Shown: positions 5,262-7,847 of the stretch, piece by piece
How positions within the stretch are numbered: the stretch's first letter is position 1
How the letters are laid out: every line of letters begins with the position of its first letter
NCBI GenBank assembly: GCA_001795235.1
Contig: MGNZ01000025.1
Coordinates: 1-7,847 of the forward strand
Reading direction: 5' to 3'
Source of the DNA: Chloroflexi bacterium RBG_16_64_32
GTDB taxonomy: Bacteria > Chloroflexota > Dehalococcoidia > SM23-28-2 > RBG-16-64-32
DNA: 7,847 bases
Made by a program: the position numbers and the translations under genes
The notes under the pieces: model-generated
What the model was told of the DNA's origin: nothing
The model's database searches: none
The model's input: only the letters and a program-made list of their open reading frames with translations

Positions 5262-6482
5262 ATGCCACAGAGCGATCGCGCAGGGAAATACGTTAGGCAG
5301 CTTGGAGACTACCGCGCCTTCATTCCCAAGCCTCTGCCACCAGACCCGCCGCTCACCATAGATCAGGCGGTGCTAACCTCCTTATCAGCAGCCGATAGAG
5401 CGCTAGGTAGACTGGACGGCGCTACAGAAGTCCTTCCCAGTCCAGATCTCTTTATCGCAATGTACGTCAGGCGCGAGTCTGTCCTGAGTTCCCAGATAGA
5501 GGGTACACAAGCATCACTTGTAGATGTACTTGAGTATGAAGCTAATGCCGCAAGAAAAGGCCTCCCGGCAGACGTTAAGGAAGTCGTCAACCACATTGAG
5601 GCCATGAACTACGGTCTTCAGCGTCTGAATGATCTCCCGCTGTCTCTGCGACTGATTCGCGAAATCCACGAGAGGCTCATCGCGGGAGCCCGAGGCGGGC
5701 AGAGATTCCCGGGCGAGTTCCGTACTACTCAGAACTGGATAGGCCCGGCGGGGTGCTCCCTCAAGGAGGCTGCGTTTGTGCCACCCCCGCCATCCGAAAT
5801 GATGGCGGCGTTGGCCGCTCTTGAAACCTTTTTGCACGCTGACGTTGACCTTCCTGTCCCCGTTATAGCTGGGCTCGTGCACGCCCAATTTGAGACAATC
5901 CACCCCTTTGTGGACGGCAACGGACGTATTGGACGGCTCCTGATAACGTTCTTACTTTGCCAACGTGGGTTGCTCCGGCGACCGCTCCTCTACCTGAGCC
6001 ACTATCTAAAGCGGCATCGGCGTCAGTATTACGACCGACTTATGGCCGTCAGAGACCATGGTGATTGGGAAGGCTGGCTGAAGTTTTTTCTCAAGGGTGT
6101 TGGCGAAGTGGCGAATCAAGCCACTGAAACCGCCCGGCAGATACTGCGGCTACGAGAAGGACACCGGCAGCTTCTTTCTGAGCGCATCGCAACGTTAAAC
6201 GCCCAGCGATTGCTTGACTACCTCTACCAGAGACCCATGGTAACGGCGGGGCTCGTCGCGAAGACCCTAGAGGTAAGTCCGCCCACGGCAAACAGCCTTG
6301 TCAACCAGTTTTGCGACATCGGGCTCCTGACCGAGAGGACCGGGCGCCGACGCAACCGCCTGTTCTCCTACGAGCCATATTTGAAGTTGTTTGAAGATGA
6401 GGCCGGCGAGCCGTCCGATGAAGAGTCGAGCACTCAACCGAGCATAGTCACGGCTCCAACTGCCACGATGATCGAAGCCTGA
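5262..6482 (+). CDS. Fic-domain protein, class II self-inhibited, predicted AMP transferase
   Basis: Fic enzymes usually move AMP from ATP onto a hydroxyl of a target protein. I start at ATG 5262 (406 aa) because MPQSDRAGKYVRQ begins where family members normally begin; TTG 5220 would add 14 residues. Numbered from the ATG: N-terminal Fic_N region with FIPKPLPPDPPL (about 20-31); inhibitory helix VLSSQIEGTQASL with the SxxxEG motif (Ser76, Glu80); flap region around RTTQNWIG and FVPPPP; core HPFVDGNGRIGR with catalytic His214, Asp218 and both arginines; a basic segment, LYLSHYLKRHRRQYYDRL; a C-terminal winged helix (about 311-370); and a short acidic tail. All catalytic residues are intact, so activity held off by Glu80 is expected. 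No separate antitoxin is present or needed in this class. GC and wobble-position GC are visibly lower than in the neighbours (two 60-base rows counted: 34 and 29 G+C, against 38 in an aldh row and 45 in a fumC row), suggesting transfer. The target protein is unknown. Confidence 0.93.
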   Translation: MPQSDRAGKYVRQLGDYRAFIPKPLPPDPPLTIDQAVLTSLSAADRALGRLDGATEVLPSPDLFIAMYVRRESVLSSQIEGTQASLVDVLEYEANAARKGLPADVKEVVNHIEAMNYGLQRLNDLPLSLRLIREIHERLIAGARGGQRFPGEFRTTQNWIGPAGCSLKEAAFVPPPPSEMMAALAALETFLHADVDLPVPVIAGLVHAQFETIHPFVDGNGRIGRLLITFLLCQRGLLRRPLLYLSHYLKRHRRQYYDRLMAVRDHGDWEGWLKFFLKGVGEVANQATETARQILRLREGHRQLLSERIATLNAQRLLDYLYQRPMVTAGLVAKTLEVSPPTANSLVNQFCDIGLLTERTGRRRNRLFSYEPYLKLFEDEAGEPSDEESSTQPSIVTAPTATMIEA

Positions 6483-6489
6483 GACGAGC

Positions 6490-7847
6490 ATGCCCCCGGA
6501 CCGCCCCAGCCGCACCGAGCGCGACTCCATGGGCCCCATGGAGGTCCCCGCCGACGCCTACTACGGGGCCTCCTCCCAGCGCGCCGTCCTCAACTTCCCC
6601 GTTAGCGGACTACGATTCAGCCGACCTTTCATCCGTGCCCTGGGCCTTATCAAGGCGTCCGCCGCCCGCGTCAACGCCGAGCTCGGCCTCCTGGACAAGC
6701 GCCTGGCGGAGGCCATCCAGCGGGCCGCCGGGGAGGTCGCCGACGGCAAGCTCGACGACCAATTTGTCGTCGACGTCTTCCAGACCGGCTCCGGAACCTC
6801 CACCAACATGAACGCCAACGAGGTCATCGCCAACCGCGCCGCGGAAATCCTGGGCGGGAAACGCGGAGCCGGCCTTGTCCATCCCAACGACCACGTTAAC
6901 TTGGGCCAGTCCTCCAACGACGTCATCCCCACCGCCATCCACCTCGCGGCCATGGCGGAGATCGAGGAGCGGCTCATCCCCGCCCTGGAGCGTCTGCGGC
7001 AAACCCTTGCCGACAAGTCGAACGAGTTCTGGGGCATCGTCAAGACCGGCCGCACCCACCTTCAGGACGCGACGCCCATCCGGCTTGGCCAGGAGTTCCT
7101 GGGTTACGCCGGGCAGGCGGAGCGCGCGGAGCGCCGCCTGCGCCGTGCCCAGGTAGAGCTATCGGAGGTCGCGCTGGGCGGCACCGCCGTCGGCACCGGC
7201 GTCAACACCCACCCGGAGTTCGCCGCCCGCACCTGCTCGCTGTTGGCCCGGGAGCTGGGCCTGCCCGTCCACGAGACGGACAACCACTTCCAGGCGCAGA
7301 GCACCCTGGACGCGGTGCTGGAGGCCAGTGGCAGTCTGCGCACCGTGGCCGTTGGCCTGATGAAGATCGCCAGCGACATAAGCTGGCTCGGCTCCGGCCC
7401 CCGCGCCGGTCTGGGCGAGCTGGCCATACCGGAGGTGCAGCCCGGCAGCTCCATCATGCCCGGCAAAGTGAACCCGGTCATCCCGGAGTCCTTGATCCAC
7501 GCCTGCGCCCAGGCGATCGCCAACGACTCCGCCGTTTGTCTGGCCGCCCAGGGCGGGCGCTTTGAGCTGAACACGAGGATGCCCCTGGCCGCCTACAACC
7601 TCCTGCAGGCGATCGGCCTCCTGGCCGCCGCTGCTGATAACTTCAGCGAGCGATGCGTCAAGGGGCTGCGCGCCACCGAGCGCGGTCCCCAGACGGTAGA
7701 GCGGGCCCTGGCCATCGCCACCGCCCTGGCGCCGGTCATCGGCTACGACGCCGCCGCCGCCATCGCCAAGGAGGCCGCGGCCAGCGGCCGCACCGTGCGA
7801 GAGGTGGCGCGGGAGAAGACGGGCCTCTCGGAGGACGATCTCGACCG
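6490..7847 (+). CDS. fumC: Fumarate hydratase, class II (C-terminus cut by the window edge)
   Basis: Iron-free cytosolic TCA-cycle enzyme interconverting fumarate and malate, normally a homotetramer. Translation from ATG 6490 gives 452 uninterrupted codons to the edge, ending SEDDLD; the family is about 460-470 residues, so little is missing. Landmarks: ERDSMGPMEVPADAYYG at the N-terminus; QTGSGTSTNMNANE (98-111); NLGQSSNDVIPTA; KTGRTHLQDATP with His190; and the fumarase/aspartase signature GSSIMPGKVNP with catalytic Ser320, Lys326 and Asn328. These are offset by exactly two from E. coli FumC as I recall it (His188, Ser318, Lys324). HLQDATP and PGKVNP favour fumarase over aspartase (QLQDAVP, PAKVNP). 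The signature is followed by VIPES rather than E. coli-like TQCEA, closer to the actinobacterial style. It starts 7 nt after the fic stop with no clear Shine-Dalgarno, which suggests coupling to fic translation or a promoter inside fic. Confidence 0.95.
   Translation, partial: MPPDRPSRTERDSMGPMEVPADAYYGASSQRAVLNFPVSGLRFSRPFIRALGLIKASAARVNAELGLLDKRLAEAIQRAAGEVADGKLDDQFVVDVFQTGSGTSTNMNANEVIANRAAEILGGKRGAGLVHPNDHVNLGQSSNDVIPTAIHLAAMAEIEERLIPALERLRQTLADKSNEFWGIVKTGRTHLQDATPIRLGQEFLGYAGQAERAERRLRRAQVELSEVALGGTAVGTGVNTHPEFAARTCSLLARELGLPVHETDNHFQAQSTLDAVLEASGSLRTVAVGLMKIASDISWLGSGPRAGLGELAIPEVQPGSSIMPGKVNPVIPESLIHACAQAIANDSAVCLAAQGGRFELNTRMPLAAYNLLQAIGLLAAAADNFSERCVKGLRATERGPQTVERALAIATALAPVIGYDAAAAIAKEAAASGRTVREVAREKTGLSEDDLD

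Noticed and set aside
5262..6482. Fic protein as part of a toxin-antitoxin pair
   Set aside because: The inhibitory SxxxEG motif is within the protein itself, and no small antitoxin gene is found on either side.
6561..7574. Several minus-strand frames over the fumarase region
   Set aside because: The plus strand reads continuously as class II fumarase from 6490 to the edge, so these are shadows.

Overview
The window is high-GC bacterial DNA in which most codons end in G or C. It carries central-carbon genes plus one compositionally different insertion. I recognise no RNA gene, transposase, integrase or CRISPR array. The taxon cannot be fixed from sequence alone. The fumarase style, the long PPDK and the base composition would suit an uncultured Chloroflexota-like or other deep-branching high-GC bacterium, but this is a weak inference.

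Layout. (1) 1-220, minus strand: the first 73 codons of an unrecognised membrane-anchored protein, which runs off the left edge. (2) 221-526: a divergent intergenic region. (3) 527-3340, plus: pyruvate phosphate dikinase (ppdK) with all the active-site residues I could place, and about 45 extra residues in the barrel domain. (4) 3341-3502: a short intergenic region with a candidate promoter and a strong ribosome binding site. (5) 3503-4987, plus: an NAD(P)-dependent aldehyde dehydrogenase. (6) 4988-5261: an AT-richer intergenic stretch with a stem-loop, copies of a 17-nt repeat and a small coding-like remnant on the minus strand. (7) 5262-6482, plus: a self-inhibited (class II) Fic protein, predicted AMP transferase, with a C-terminal winged helix and clearly lower GC than its neighbours. 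(8) 6490-7847, plus: class II fumarase (fumC), 452 codons, cut by the right edge only a few residues before its expected end.

How they fit. PPDK interconverts pyruvate and PEP, aldehyde dehydrogenase feeds carboxylates into metabolism, and fumarase belongs to the TCA cycle, so the backbone looks like ordinary heterotrophic carbon metabolism. The fic gene looks like a later arrival: it lies between aldh and fumC, ends 7 nt before fumC, and may have put fumC under its own transcription.

I do not see a clearly new multi-gene system. The items most worth a second look are the PPDK insertion, the intergenic repeat whose copies differ mainly at wobble positions of a shared peptide phrase, and the fic/fumC junction.
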